From: Megamerina dolium
Taxonomy: Eukaryota; Arthropoda; Insecta; Diptera; Megamerinidae
DNA: 64,000 nucleotides
Reading direction: 5' to 3'
Assembly: GCA_963854835.1 (NCBI GenBank)
Contig: OY978525.1
Location: 66,087,907-66,151,906 of the forward strand
Shown here piece after piece: positions 44,261 to 55,314 of this stretch. Below the pieces are notes generated by a model. The model worked only from the letters and a program-made list of their open reading frames with translations. It was not told the origin of the DNA and ran no database searches. Made by a program: the position numbers and the translations under genes. Positions within the stretch are counted from its first letter, which is position 1, and the number at the start of each line of letters is the position of its first letter.

Positions 44261-47200
44261 CTACTTACCTACTTATGTGGCCATAACAACCGAATATCGA
44301 TTTAGGCCGAAAATAACATGCTTCGCCAGCCATCTCTGTTCTTCGCTAGCTGGCGCCAGTTAGAAATTCCAAGCGCCGTCAGGTTCTCCAGTACTTGGTC
44401 TTTCCACCGGAGGTTTGGTCTTCCTCTTCTGCGTCGTCCTCCAGCGGGTTCCGAATATAACACCTTCTTAGCTGGAGTGTTTTTCCATTCGCTCGACATG
44501 ACCTAGCCAGCGCAGCCGCTGGATTTTAATGCGCTTTACTATGTCAATATCGGGATACAGCTCGTACAGCTCATGGTTGTACCTTATTCGGTACTCGCCA
44601 CCAATGCAAATAGGTCCAAAGATCTTGCGTAAGACTTTTGTCTCGAAAACTCCAAGCATTCGCTCATCCGAGGTGGAAATTGTCCAGGCTTCAGCGCCAT
44701 ATGTTAGGACAGGCATGATGAGAGACTTGTAAAGTATAGTTTTCGTTCTTCGAGAGAGAGCTCGACTTCTCAATTGCTTACTCAGCCCAAAGTAACACCT
44801 GTTAGCAAGAGTTATCCTACGCATGATCTCCAAGCTGACGTCATTATTGCTGTTAATGCTGGTTCCAAGATAGACAAAGTCCCTTACTACTTCAAAAGCG
44901 TAGTTGTCAACAAGTTGACTCTTTGTTTGTTGACACTAGATACTTCGTCTTGCCCTCGTTCACCGTGAGACCCATCCGACGCGACTCTCTTTCCAACTCC
45001 GAGAATGCTGCACTGACTGCTCGCGTGTTCATGCCGATTATGTCAATATCGTCGGCATACGCTAACAGCATGACACTTTTGTTGAAGATAGTGCCATTAT
45101 GTCGTAGATCAGCAGCTCGTATTATTTTCTCCATAATAATTGAAGAAGTCGCATGATAACGAATCACCTTGTCTGAAACCCCGTTCGGTATTAAACGGTG
45201 CGGAGAGATCCTTTCCAATTTTCACTGCACAACGGGAGTTATGCAGTGTCATTCTACAAAGTCGAATGAGCTTTGCAGGAATACCGAACTCAGACATTGT
45301 TGCATAGATGTAATCCCTTACCGGACTGTCGAAAGCGGTTTCATAATCAACAAATAGGTGGTGTGTGTCGATCTGTTTTTCTTGGGTCTTCTCCAGGATT
45401 TGGCGCAGTGTGAAAATCTGGTCGATGGTGGATTTACCAGGTCTGAAGCCACACTGATACGGTCCAATCAGGTTGCTGAGCATAGGCTTCAACCTTTCAC
45501 ACAGTACGCTCGATAGAACCTTGTATGCGATGCTCAGGAGACTTATTCCACAGTAGTTGGCGCAAATTTCGGGGTCTACTTTTTTATGTACAGGACAGAG
45601 GACAGCCTCCAATCATCAGGCATGCATTCATCCGACCATATTCTGCTTATGAGCTGGTGCATGCGGGTGAGCAGCTCATCGCCTCCGGTCTTAAATATCT
45701 CGGCAGGCAGGCCATCAGCACCTGCAGCTTTGTTGTTCTTCAGCCTTAAAATGGCCGTTTCAACCTCGTCATAGTCGGGTGGTGGAACATCAACACCATC
45801 ATCTGTAATTGGGGTTATCGGGCAATCTCCTCCACTGGCGGAATTGTTCGTAGCAGTAACGTGGAGAAGTGTTCCCTCCATAGGCTCAGTACACTCTGGA
45901 CATCTGTAACCAGATTCCCATTTCCATCACAACAAGAAGAGGCTTCGGGATTTAAAACGCCACTTAGGCGCTTGATCTTTTCGAAGAATTTTCGAGTCTC
46001 ATTCTTGTCGGTACACACCTCTATCGACTCTCACTCGCGTCTTTCCAACTCCCTCTTCTTGCGCCTGAAAAGACGTCTCTCTGCACTCCTTTTTTCTCTG
46101 TACCGCTCGTTAACAGCTCGCGTTGCGCCTGCACGCAGGGTTTTTCTGTAGGCGGCGTCTTTCTCTGCGGTAGCGTCGCGACACTCCTAATCATACCACT
46201 CATTCCTCAGAGGCCGGTAGTAACCGATTACCTCCTCGGCAGCAGTAGTCATGGAGTGGGATACATGTGTCCACCGTGCGCATGTATCATCAAGTGGGGG
46301 AGTGTTCTGCATAAGCAGATCCGATAGTCGAGTCGCAAATGCATCTGCTGTCTCTGGTGATCGCAGCTTACTGACGTCGAGCTTTCTCTGTGTGGGACTT
46401 CTCTTGTTATTTGCGACACATAAACGTGTGCGCACCTTAGCTGCAACAAGGTAGTGATCCGAGTCGATGTTGGCACCACGGATCGATTTCACGTCCGTCA
46501 CACTGGAAGCATGCCTTCCGTCAATTACCACATGATCAATTTGGTTTCTTGTACGTTGATCTGGAGATAGCCATGTCACTTTGTGGATGTCGAGATGCTG
46601 GAATCTGGTACCACCAATTACCATGTTTCGTGCTGCGGCGAAGTCGATCAGCCTCATTCCGTTATCGGAGGTGTTCTGGTGGAGGCTGAATTTTCCGACA
46701 GTTGGACCAAAGGTACCTTCCTTGCCCACCCTGGCATTAAAGTCGCCAAGCACGATTTTGATATCGTGGCGGGGGCAGCGGTCATAAGCTTCTTCGAGGC
46801 GCTGAAAGAAGCTCTCCTTGTCACATCGGAGCGTGGGCACATATAAGGCTGATGTTGAAGAATTTTGTCTTGATGCGGATTGTGGCCAGCCGTTCGTTCA
46901 CAGGCGTGAACTGTGAGACAAGATGTCGTAGTCTCTTGCTGACCAAAAATCCACATCCTAATTCGTGCCTTTCAGCATGGCAACTTTAGTAGATGTCACA
47001 GGACGCTCTTTTGGAGCAGCCCTGTCCCGTCCATCGCATTTCCTGGAGAGCGGTGATGTCAACTCTGTATTTTTCCAGGACATCAACCAGCTGGATAGAG
47101 GCACCCTCCCTATAAAGGGACCGGACATTCCAGGTGCAAATCCGTAAATCATTGTCCTTTTTTCGTTTGCGGGAGTCATCAACAAAAACGGTAGTCCTTA

Positions 47201-47314
47201 TCCGAGGCATATTTGTTTTTTCTTTGGGGGGGGTTTTTATGTGGCGGGTCCCAGACCCAACGCACAACCTCTAACCGAGGAGATTTTCGCCACTCCACTA
47301 TCTATAATCTCCAC
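44261..47314 (-). mobile_element. RTE-clade LINE copy B, full span with target duplications
   Basis: A 3.05 kb element flanked by the 11-bp repeat TATCCAATAAT (44250-44260 and 47315-47325). The 3' tail (CTACTTACCTACTTA on the plus strand) is a worn (TTAC)n. It holds the 0.35 kb missing from copy A (about 45640-45970). The target is the LTR of a decayed gag-IN element, giving a relative age: the LTR relic was there first. Confidence 0.92.
44302..47267 (-). pseudogene. RTE endonuclease-reverse transcriptase, broken (copy B)
   Basis: Domain order as in copy A. Endonuclease: [20 protein letters not shown] (47190 region), then from 46840 a 217-codon frame with [50 protein letters not shown] and [14 protein letters not shown]. 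Linker: frames at 46203-46021, 46018-45815 and 45881-45576 (NNKAAGADGLPAEIFKTGG). [67 protein letters not shown] (YADD active site), [20 protein letters not shown] and [12 protein letters not shown]. Frameshifts near 44480, 44910, 45130, 45600, 45860 and 46830 make it inactive. It keeps the canonical GDFNARVG that copy A has lost. Confidence 0.92.
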
Positions 47315-47325
47315 TATCCAATAAT

Positions 47326-47400
47326 TAGAAGAAACTAATAAGAAAGAACGGTAACGAATTCGATTACGATTAAAGAAGGTTATAATTAGGTTACCTTTTA
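47326..47400 (+). repeat. gag-IN family LTR remnant, right of RTE copy B
   Basis: TAGAAGAAACTAATAAGAAA to GATTAAAGAAGGTT resembles the LTR interior (compare 1900-1950). It continues the LTR broken by the RTE insertion. Confidence 0.5.
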
Positions 47401-47559
47401 TATTTTTTTAAAAAGTATGATCTAGTACCATTTCGTCAAATTTGGCATATCCATTGGAAAGTTTGACATTTTTAGCGTAAATGTAGTTATATCCTTTTGA
47501 TGTATAAGTACTATTTGTGTTGTTTACAGTTACTTGAAAAATTCATTTCGGTCCAAAAA

Positions 47560-48110
47560 TGGATTTAACCCGTCAACATTTTCGAGTTACAATTTTTTAT
47601 GATTTTCGAAGTGAATTATCTCAACAACAGTGCTTCGGTCGTCTTCATGCACAATTGGCGATGAAGTACCAACTCTGCAGATAATTTATAACTGGTTTAA
47701 CGAATTCAAGCGTGGTCGCCGTTCGCTCTAGGACGAATTTCGTGAAAGTCGTCCAAAATAGTGCGCGCCAGAAACAATCGATGCTGTGCGTGAACTGATA
47801 GTGAAAAATCGTCATTTGACATGCCATGAGATAGAGGCATCCTTAGGCATTAGTTCCACTGCCGTGCATTCGGTAATTCATGAACAGTTAGCTGTCAGAA
47901 AGATTTCTTCTCGTTGGATCCCGCATAATTTAACAATCATTAAAAAAAGGCTCGTGTGTGTTGGTAGAAAGAAAAATGACAAAATTCGATCGCGGTGTTT
48001 CGAAAGACGTTTATAAGATCGTGATAGGTGACGAATCATGGATATATGCGTATGAGCCCTAAAACAAAACAGCAATCGACCCAACAAAAACCATATTTCG
48101 GAGGTGTCTC
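47560..48110 (+). pseudogene. mariner-family transposase, second plus-strand copy, broken
   Basis: ATG 47560 begins MDLTRQHFRVTIFYDFRSEL. After frame changes it reads IIYNWFNEFKRGRRSL, a stop, then DAVRELIVKNRHLTCHEIEA and SSRWIPHNLT (the WVPHxLT linker). The first catalytic Asp is in VIGDESWIYAYEP followed by a stop near 48060. The second and third catalytic blocks are absent. This family differs from those at 668 and 16199. Confidence 0.8.
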
Positions 48111-48129
48111 AATCGGAGTGACTTTAAAA

Positions 48130-48830
48130 ATCAATTTGATAATAACCAAATACATTTTCATACTTTTTTAAAAAATATAAAAGGCAAGCCTCGTATATTT
48201 TTCCCACGGAATATAAATAGATCGAATTCGTTGAGGAATAGTCAATAGAATTTCGTTTTTCGAACAAAAATCATCGATAACACGACAACAGCCTTACCTT
48301 ACTTATTACCTTCCTTACATACTTAATTCTCTTTTTAACCGTCGAGAGGCGATGGCAGTGTTGATTAAAATTGTAAAATTGTAAATTGACTCTGGCTGCA
48401 ACATTACAACACGACGACAAGATGGCATGAAAACATTAGTTGTGATGATGAGTCAAGCAAAAAACTTAACTCAATTTTAGTGACAATCAGACAATCGCCT
48501 CTGGATGGTAAAAATACAAATAAATTTGAATTATCGGTAAACCGACGCCCGTACAACGGATACCGTCACAATTATGTGGTATTCCATATGGCTTTGTGAG
48601 TTTTAATTTCAATAACGGTAAATTTATGACCGATTTGCACTCGTCCGCTTCAATTCTGGGAATAGCTTTAATTTGATGTGATTATCAAATGGGTGCTTCA
48701 AGATGTAAACAATTTCTATACGGTTGCAACATTTCACCACGACAACAAGAAGGTTTCATCAACGTAATTTGTGATGATGATTGCAACCGAAACGAACTCG
48801 ACACATTGACAACATTAAAATTTATTAAAA
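48130..48830. other. unassigned DNA with a dispersed GCAACATT-CACGACGACAAG repeat
   Basis: No gene. GCAACATTACAACACGACGA (48399) and GCAACATTTCACCACGACAA (48725) are two copies of a motif found again at 55082 (GCAACATTGCAACACGACGA). In the last two it is followed by A/G-rich sequence and ACATTAAAATTT. Confidence 0.5.
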
Positions 48831-49120
48831 TATATTTTCTGAAAATAAAGCTCTATAATTTTCATAGGAAAAAATATATTTTTCGTATAGAGCCTATTTT
48901 TGTCAATATAAAAAACCAAAAATTGTTTGTCGCTAACGCCCACATAAGGCGTCGCTTAATGTCAATGTTCAAATTTACGATCGAAATTACTCAATAAATT
49001 CGCAATTTTTTCTTGCAATATGAGTATCAAAAGAAAGTTCCATTTCAGTGATATATAACATTTATAGCCTAGTTTGTATATTTTAAAAGCTATGATCAAA
49101 ACAAAAAATTTGAAATTTTT
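48830..49120 (+). repeat. foldback-family arm, isolated
   Basis: Left-arm-like sequence: TTCGTATAGAGCCTATTTTT, CGCTAACGCCCACATAAGGC, TTGCAATATGAGTATCAAAA. It has no GC core or right arm. Confidence 0.78.
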
Positions 49121-50313
49121 TTTTTCAAAAACCGATTTTTCTTAATATTGACATATAAAAAACTTAGAACCATATTTAAGGAATAAACAATTTGCCTTCG
49201 TTTACACTTTTCAAAGCCCCGTTATATCAAAATATAACAATTATTGAAAATTGCTGTGTTTATTGGTTGAGTTTAAATGAGATTAAAATAAGAGTGATTT
49301 TAATTGATCAAAAATGTATAGTTTGTTTGACTCCATGGATGGTTTTAGTGTTCCCGACAACTTAATCGCTCAGCTAATGGATGGGTCTTAATTCCAGGGG
49401 AAGGTGATTACAAAAGTGTTAATTGCCATAAATTTAAGCTGGTGAGATCAGCCAGAACTTTATCGTTGGGAGGTAGTGTTTATGTTCTGTATATCTATTA
49501 TATTCGTGGCTAGTTGCACCATAATGGTGCACGTACGTTCGTGGCTAATTGCACCATAATGGTGCAACTAGCACCGTACGTACCGCCCTTCCGACCACCC
49601 GTACGTAAGAACAAAAATTTGTCAAAAGGAGAAATCGACTGTTCTTTCTTGTATACATACATAAAAATGTTGCCATGTATCACTGTGATGCATGCTTTTA
49701 ATCACACTTACCATTTTCATTCTCAAATTTCATAATATAGATGTTAAAAACTAAAAAAAAAATAATAACGTAATTAATTTTAATAAATAACTAAACACGA
49801 TGATAGTTTTGATTAATTAAAAAAAAACTAAATTTTCTTAGTTTATTTCTTATTTATTTATAAAAGTGTAATCTGGCAATCCTGTAAGCATAGAGAGTGA
49901 TCAGCTGACACGGGTTTACGTAAAAAATCAAATTGCTGTTAATTCTGTCCGCTACGGGCAACGGCTGATGCTGCAACTAGCCACCGACGTAAAAACGTAG
50001 AACGTGTCAGCTGACACGACCTATCTTATGGGAATGCCGTGTTAACGAAAACTCACCAACGTATGACTGTGACGTAGACGTTGCTCGTAGCGGAGAGAAT
50101 CAACAGCAATTTGATTTTTTACGTAAAAACGTGTCAGCTGATCGATCTATATGTTTACAGGGTTACCAGCTTAGACTTTTATAAATGAATAAAAACTTAA
50201 CTAAAGACGTTTAGTTTTTTTTTTTAATTAATCAAAACTATTATCGTGTTTAGTTATTTATTAAAGTATACTTCACGTATATTAATTTTTTTTTTAGTTT
50301 ATAACATATATAT

Positions 50314-50750
50314 TGTTACGTTTTTATTCTGTGAACGTTTAATTCTATTTGAATTACCTTGTTCGATCACTGGATTCTGTTAATGATAACTGCAACACTT
50401 ATTTTATACAACTATATACAGCAACAATTTATTTAATAAATTCTATTTACAATCAACTCTGTTTACAATCAACTATTTACAATAACACTTTAATGTACTA
50501 GCAACTTTTGCCTCTGTATAGATGTTTGCGCATTCACGTTCGGAATTCGATTGATTTCAATTCTCAACACTGGCTCTATTTATACTCTGTTGGCAACACC
50601 CCAGAATCTTCCTTTATCGAGATTCTTCTCTTCCTTTCTCGTTGGCTTGTTCTGGTTATCGCTTATTTCTTTTTGTTGACATTCGTTTCGATGCTGCCTA
50701 TAGAGTCAGTCACAATAGTGATGAGTAATCAACTATCGATACTCGTTACA
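50314..50750 (-). repeat. 3' LTR of the minus gag-IN element
   Basis: Bounded by TGTTACG on the left and CGTTACA on the right (TG...CA). Contains TATCGATA near the right edge and TATTTATA (TATA box of the minus strand). Confidence 0.95.
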
Positions 50751-50788
50751 CTGCCCTCCTCTTAACCTTGTTCGTCCCGAACAAGTTT

Positions 50789-53695
50789 TTATACTTCCCC
50801 TCGATATGGCGCTAGTCGCTCCAAGTGCACTACTTTAAACTTTGCTCTTTTATTCCAGGCACGTTGAATGCGATACACTACGTCATTTATCTTTGCTATA
50901 ATCTCATATGGTCCTTCCCAATGAGTCTGTAGTTTAGGAGACAGGCCTTTCTTTCGTTGTGGATTATGAAGCATTACAAGCTCTCCTTCATAGAACCCTT
51001 TTGAATTTGCTTTCAAGTCATACCTGGCCTTCATCTTATCGCTTATCATCTGCGACCGCTCTCTGATGAACCGATGTACTTCATCCAACTGTTCCCGCTT
51101 TTCGCTAGTATAATTACCTTCGGTTGATCTCGTTGGTGTTACGACTCCAAATTTTAAATCAGCTGGCAGTCTTAACTCGTTTCCAAAAATTGCCATTGCC
51201 GGTGTAGTAGCCGTCGTATCATGTTGTGCGCATCGATATGCCATGAGGAACATTGGTATATGTACATCCCAGTCTCTTTGGTATTTATCTACGACTTTTC
51301 TCAAATATTCCTCCAAGGTACGGTTAAATCGTTCTACCATGCCATCAGATTGTGGATGCAAAGGTGTTGTACGAGTTTTGTATATACCCAGCATACGGCA
51401 TATCTCTTGGAATACAACTGATTCGAAATTTCGACCTTGGTCTGAGTGTAACTCCATCGGTACACCAAAACGAGTAACCCATTGGTTGACGAATACATCC
51501 GCAACTGTACTAGCTTCCTGATTTGGAATGGGGTATACTTCAGGCCATTTACTGAAGTAATCTATAACCACCAGAACATACTTGTTTCCTGCGTTGCTTA
51601 TTGGAAATGGCCCAGCTATGTCCATAGCAATTCGCTCAAATGGAGCACCCACGGTGTATTGGTGCATCTTACCTCGACTTTCCTTAGTGGGACCTTTGGC
51701 CATTGCACATTGCTTAAATTTCCGAATCCAATCAGCGACATGGTCATGACATCCAACCCAATAAAAACGGTTCTTTATTTTCTCGACGGTTTTGGTGATT
51801 CCCAAATGCCCTCCACTGGAGGCATTGTGATACTCAGCTATCACTTCATTTATTCTCGCCTTGGGTACCACTAGAAGATCATTAGTGATTTTTCCATCCA
51901 CACTTTCCCATGCTCGGAATAAACATCCGTCTCGTAAGTGCAGGCTTTGCCACTGCGCCCAGTATGCCTTTGCTATTGGACTCTCATTAGCCATTTCTTG
52001 CCAATCTGGACGTATGCCCTGCTCCTTGTATTCCATAATCTTTACGAGATCTGGGTCGTTCCGCTGATCTTCTTGCACTCGTTCGGTGGTCCATGACTCC
52101 TCCGGCAATATATTCGTAAGTCGTATGTCGACAATGTGATTCTGGCTTCCTACCCGAGAACAATGTTTACTATCTACGGTGCAAGTACGACGATATGGAG
52201 TATCAGCTTTACCACAATGAATGGCATCACGATCTTCCTTTCGTTGTCCTGGTGAATTCGATCTTTGTTGCTTGCGTCGTAGGCGGCAATTACGCGCCAT
52301 GTGTCCTCTTTGATCGCATATGAAGCACTTACCGACAAATTTATTTTTGTGTTGATTCCTTGTTCTTCCTTTAGGTTTCATACTCGATTGATTGCAATCA
52401 CGAGCTATATGCCCTCGTTTGTCGCAAATGAAGCACTTACCATTAAATTTGTTTTCGCGTCGACCTGCTCTTGCTTCAGGCTGCACTACCACTGCCTGAC
52501 ACACTGCTTCAACCAGATCTGCTGTTTCTGTTTCTAGTTGGCGTACCCGTGGCATTGGTCTACACATCAAACTGGCGGCTTCAAATGTCAAGGCACTACT
52601 GACTGTTTCGGCATAAGTATTCCTGGGTGACATGACTAGGGCGCGCTTTGTCTCTCCATCACATATACCATCTATGAATGCCTCTATTTTTATTTTTTCG
52701 ACGAACTCTTCCGAATTACCGGAGAACGCCAGATGACATAAGCGCTCAATATCGGAAGCGAATTCCTGAAGGCTCTCATTACTCCGTTGCACTCGCGATC
52801 TCAATTCCACTCGATGTAATTGACTCTTGTATTCATTTCCATATTTTCGCTGGAGTGTGTCCATCAGTGACTGATAGCTACCACGATCTTTCTCTGGAAT
52901 CATCTGTAACACCTCGGAAGCATTACCTTTTAATGCGACTATTAAAGCAGCAGTCTTGTCGCTATCATCCCATTGATTCTTCGACGCTGTTGTCTCGAAT
53001 TGAAGCTTGAAGATATTGAATGGCGTGCTTCCGTCAAATGTTGGTGGCTTTAGTTTGATTGTGCTTGAATCTCGAATCACTGATGTGGCTGGTCCATTTA
53101 TTTTTAGTTGGTTGAGATCGTGCTGTAATTTCTCGAACTTATCTTCCAAATCATCTACATGTTCCTTTAAATCCGTGACCTTTTCATTAATGGTTCCGGA
53201 AATTTCCTGAAATCTAAGTTCAATTCCTTTTTGTAGATTTTCGATGACGTGTTCTTGGCGAGCCGAATGTTCTTGAATTTCCATACGCAAATCACTAATA
53301 ACGCCCTCTTGGCGAGACGAACCTTCTTGAATTTCCATACGCAATTCAGCCGAATGTTCTTGAAGCTTGGAGTCAATTGTTTTCTGGAACTCTCCCATAG
53401 CGTTTTCTTGGCGAGACGCATTTTCTTGTAGCTGTTGTTTCTGCTGTTGGATCATGGTTTTCATGAAATCCATGAGTTGACCACTCGAATCTATTTTGCT
53501 CTCTTCCTCAGCGTGCACAACTGCTTGTATATCGGCTTCCTCGAAGAACTCATGTTCTTCTACATTAATTCCCTTAGCCTCCATAGCTTGCCTCAGCCTC
53601 ACCAGCAGTTCCGCCTTTGCACCTGATGACGATAGATTCATCTCTACTAACAGCTTTTTAAGCTGGTCCACTTTTAGTTGGTCAATTTTCACCAT
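50789..53695 (-). CDS. Gag-integrase polyprotein without PR/RT/RNase H (968 aa)
   Basis: One open frame from ATG 53695. Residues 1-43 fit a SAP-type DNA-binding motif (KVDQLKKLLVEMNLSSSGAK, then AELLVRLRQ). Then an acidic segment, a Gln-rich/coiled coil to about 225, and a retrotransposon Gag capsid region to about 410. Two CCHC knuckles follow, CFICDKRGHIARDC and CFICDQRGHMARNC. A linker (HCSRVGSQNHIVDIR) leads straight to integrase: zinc-binding HNASSGGHLG, core MDIAGPF, HSDQGRNF and VERFNRT (D, D, 35 residues, E) and a C-terminal HWEGPYEII domain. There is no DTGA protease site and no YxDD. In the zinc motif the third ligand is Phe (KFKQC). The frame is intact, so Gag and IN could both be made, but copying needs RT in trans. 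Confidence 0.95.
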   Translation of the reverse strand: MVKIDQLKVDQLKKLLVEMNLSSSGAKAELLVRLRQAMEAKGINVEEHEFFEEADIQAVVHAEEESKIDSSGQLMDFMKTMIQQQKQQLQENASRQENAMGEFQKTIDSKLQEHSAELRMEIQEGSSRQEGVISDLRMEIQEHSARQEHVIENLQKGIELRFQEISGTINEKVTDLKEHVDDLEDKFEKLQHDLNQLKINGPATSVIRDSSTIKLKPPTFDGSTPFNIFKLQFETTASKNQWDDSDKTAALIVALKGNASEVLQMIPEKDRGSYQSLMDTLQRKYGNEYKSQLHRVELRSRVQRSNESLQEFASDIERLCHLAFSGNSEEFVEKIKIEAFIDGICDGETKRALVMSPRNTYAETVSSALTFEAASLMCRPMPRVRQLETETADLVEAVCQAVVVQPEARAGRRENKFNGKCFICDKRGHIARDCNQSSMKPKGRTRNQHKNKFVGKCFICDQRGHMARNCRLRRKQQRSNSPGQRKEDRDAIHCGKADTPYRRTCTVDSKHCSRVGSQNHIVDIRLTNILPEESWTTERVQEDQRNDPDLVKIMEYKEQGIRPDWQEMANESPIAKAYWAQWQSLHLRDGCLFRAWESVDGKITNDLLVVPKARINEVIAEYHNASSGGHLGITKTVEKIKNRFYWVGCHDHVADWIRKFKQCAMAKGPTKESRGKMHQYTVGAPFERIAMDIAGPFPISNAGNKYVLVVIDYFSKWPEVYPIPNQEASTVADVFVNQWVTRFGVPMELHSDQGRNFESVVFQEICRMLGIYKTRTTPLHPQSDGMVERFNRTLEEYLRKVVDKYQRDWDVHIPMFLMAYRCAQHDTTATTPAMAIFGNELRLPADLKFGVVTPTRSTEGNYTSEKREQLDEVHRFIRERSQMISDKMKARYDLKANSKGFYEGELVMLHNPQRKKGLSPKLQTHWEGPYEIIAKINDVVYRIQRAWNKRAKFKVVHLERLAPYRGEV

Positions 53696-53704
53696 CTTTA
53701 CAGA

Positions 53705-53722
53705 ATCCCACTTCTGACACCA
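53705..53722 (-). other. primer-binding site (tRNA-Leu type)
   Basis: Minus strand TGGTGTCAGAAGTGGGAT, two bases inside the 5' LTR. Its complement ends ...CTGACACCA, as in fly tRNA-Leu (identity from recall). Confidence 0.8.
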
Positions 53723-53724
53723 AT

Positions 53725-54161
53725 TGTTACGTTTTTATTCTGTGAACGTTTAATTCTATTTGAATTACCTTGTTCGATCACTGGATTCTGTTAATGATAA
53801 CTGCAACACTTATTTTATACAACTATATACAGCAACAATTTATTTAATAAACTCTATTTACAATCAACTCTGTTTACAATCAACTATTTACAATAACACT
53901 TTAATGTACTAGCAACTTTTGCCTCTGTATAGATGTTTGCGCATTCACGTTCGGAATTCGATTGATTTCAATTCTCAACACTGGCTCTATTTATACTCTG
54001 TTGGCAACACCCCAGAATCTTCCTTTATCGAGATTCTTCTCTTCCTTTCTAGTTGGCTTGTTCTGGTTATCGCTTATTTCTTTTTGTTGACATTCGTTTC
54101 GATGCTGCCTATAGAGTCAGTCACAATAGTGATGAGTAATCAACTATCGATACTCGTTACA
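53725..54161 (-). repeat. 5' LTR of the minus gag-IN element
   Basis: Same ends as the other LTR. Promoter-like TATAAATA on the minus strand at 53995-53988. It differs from 50314-50750 by AACTC/AATTC and CTAGTT/CTCGTT. Confidence 0.95.
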
Positions 54162-54540
54162 ATATTATGAAATTTGATCATGAAAATTGTAAGTGTGATT
54201 AAAAGCATGCACGCACAGTATTACATGGCAACATTGTTATGTATGTATATAAGAAAGAACAGTCGATTTCTCCGTCGCTGCTACGGGCATAACTTTTGAC
54301 AAATTATTGCTCTTACGTACGAACGGTACGTACGTACGCTACGTCGGTGGCTAGTTGCAGTATGAGTCACCGTCATACGGTGGTGAGTTTTCGTTAACAC
54401 GACATTCCCATAAGATAAGTCGTGTCAGCTGACACGTTCTACGTTTTTACGTTCGTTGCTAGTTGCAGCATGATGGTGCAACTAGCCACGAACGTACCGC
54501 CAGTACGTAAGAACAAAAATTTGTCAAAGGTTATAGTATA

Positions 54541-55054
54541 GACAGACGGCAGCCTAATTCCGGATTACCGGCACACTTAATCCGAATAAAATAATAACCT
54601 GACAGACGGCAGTATTGCGGATTAACTAAACGGCTGATTGCTGTTTTATTAGGTCTGTCCACGTACATTACTATCACTATCAATTTCTGTCATCTATCAC
54701 TCTCGATATGAGAAAATCTACAAGAAGTACGTGAACTGAAAACTATCAGGAACTTGTAAATTGACATTCACCGTTCGTAATTGACAGCTGGATTTATTTG
54801 TTCGCCAAGACTTCTCATGTTGAAAACTGTTAACAATTGTTGAAAGTTTTTTGTTAGTGAACACACCTAATATTTTCTAAAATGGATGGAGAAAAATTCA
54901 CAATAGACAATTTTCAGCAGTGTTGCCATCGCAAATTGCCCTAATCCTCTTTTATTTTGAGAATTAACTCATAGATTTTATGCGGATTAGCTGCAGTTAA
55001 TGCCCGATTTAATTCGAATTAACTCGGTAATCCGGAATTGGGCTGCCGTCTGTC
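54541..55054. mobile_element. MITE with 30-bp inverted ends GACAGACGGCAG, family M2
   Basis: The ends GACAGACGGCAGCCTAATTC (54541) and its complement ending 55054 match over about 30 bp with one difference and are flanked by TA on both sides. The end motif is repeated inside at 54602-54613. The interior is AT-rich and noncoding. A TA duplication suggests mobilisation by a Tc1/mariner-type or other TA-targeting transposase. Confidence 0.85.
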
Positions 55055-55314
55055 TAGGCCATAAGCAGATTCACTGGGGGTGCAACATTGCAACACGACG
55101 ACAAGATGACTAGAAAGTTGAGATTATGATTGCATCGGGAACGAATTGTGCACTTAGACGGTAACATTAAAATTTCATTAAAATACATTTTCCGAAAATA
55201 AAACACAATAACTTTCATTAAACATTTCAGAAATAAAATAGTTTTAGTAGTTCGAAAGAAAAAAAAAACAAAAGGAAAATTAAATTATATCAGTGTCAGT
55301 GATTTCTTATATAT
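55055..55314. other. spacer with dispersed GCAACATT repeat
   Basis: GTGCAACATTGCAACACGAC and the following ACATTAAAATTTCATTAAAA resemble 48395-48470 and 48722-48835. No gene. Confidence 0.55.

Larger units (their letters stand above)
50314..54161 (-). mobile_element. gag-IN LTR retrotransposon, minus copy, complete ends
   Basis: Complete LTR element without RT. LTRs at 50314-50750 and 53725-54161 (437 bp each) differ at only two positions seen by eye. TSD ATAT on both sides (50310-50313, 54162-54165). Primer site 53705-53722, polypurine tract 50751-50767, one long open frame between. Inserted into the inner M1 MITE. Near-identical LTRs mean a recent insertion. Confidence 0.95.
49971..54360. 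mobile_element. inner M1-family MITE with perfect terminal repeats
   Basis: Both ends carry the same inverted repeat starting CTGCAACTAGCCACCGAC (49971 rightward; 54360 leftward), identical over 21 bp. Removing the 3848-bp LTR element and one 4-bp duplication leaves about 538 bp. No coding potential. Confidence 0.82.
49561..54467. mobile_element. M1-family MITE hosting a nested M1 copy and an LTR element
   Basis: The outer M1 element begins GGTGCAACTAGCACCGTACG (49561) and ends CGTTCGTTGCTAGTTGCAG (54467). Its middle is split at 49970/54361 by a second M1 element, which in turn is split by the gag-IN element at 50314-54161. Without the insertions it matches 41667-42172 closely. M1 end fragments also lie immediately outside (49505-49560, 54473-54530), so the family has inserted repeatedly at its own ends. 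Confidence 0.78.

Noticed and set aside
51221..53717. Many plus-strand ORFs opposite the gag-IN polyprotein, mirrored at 56168-58036
   Set aside because: They are antisense shadows of the real frame and recur only because the element is present twice.
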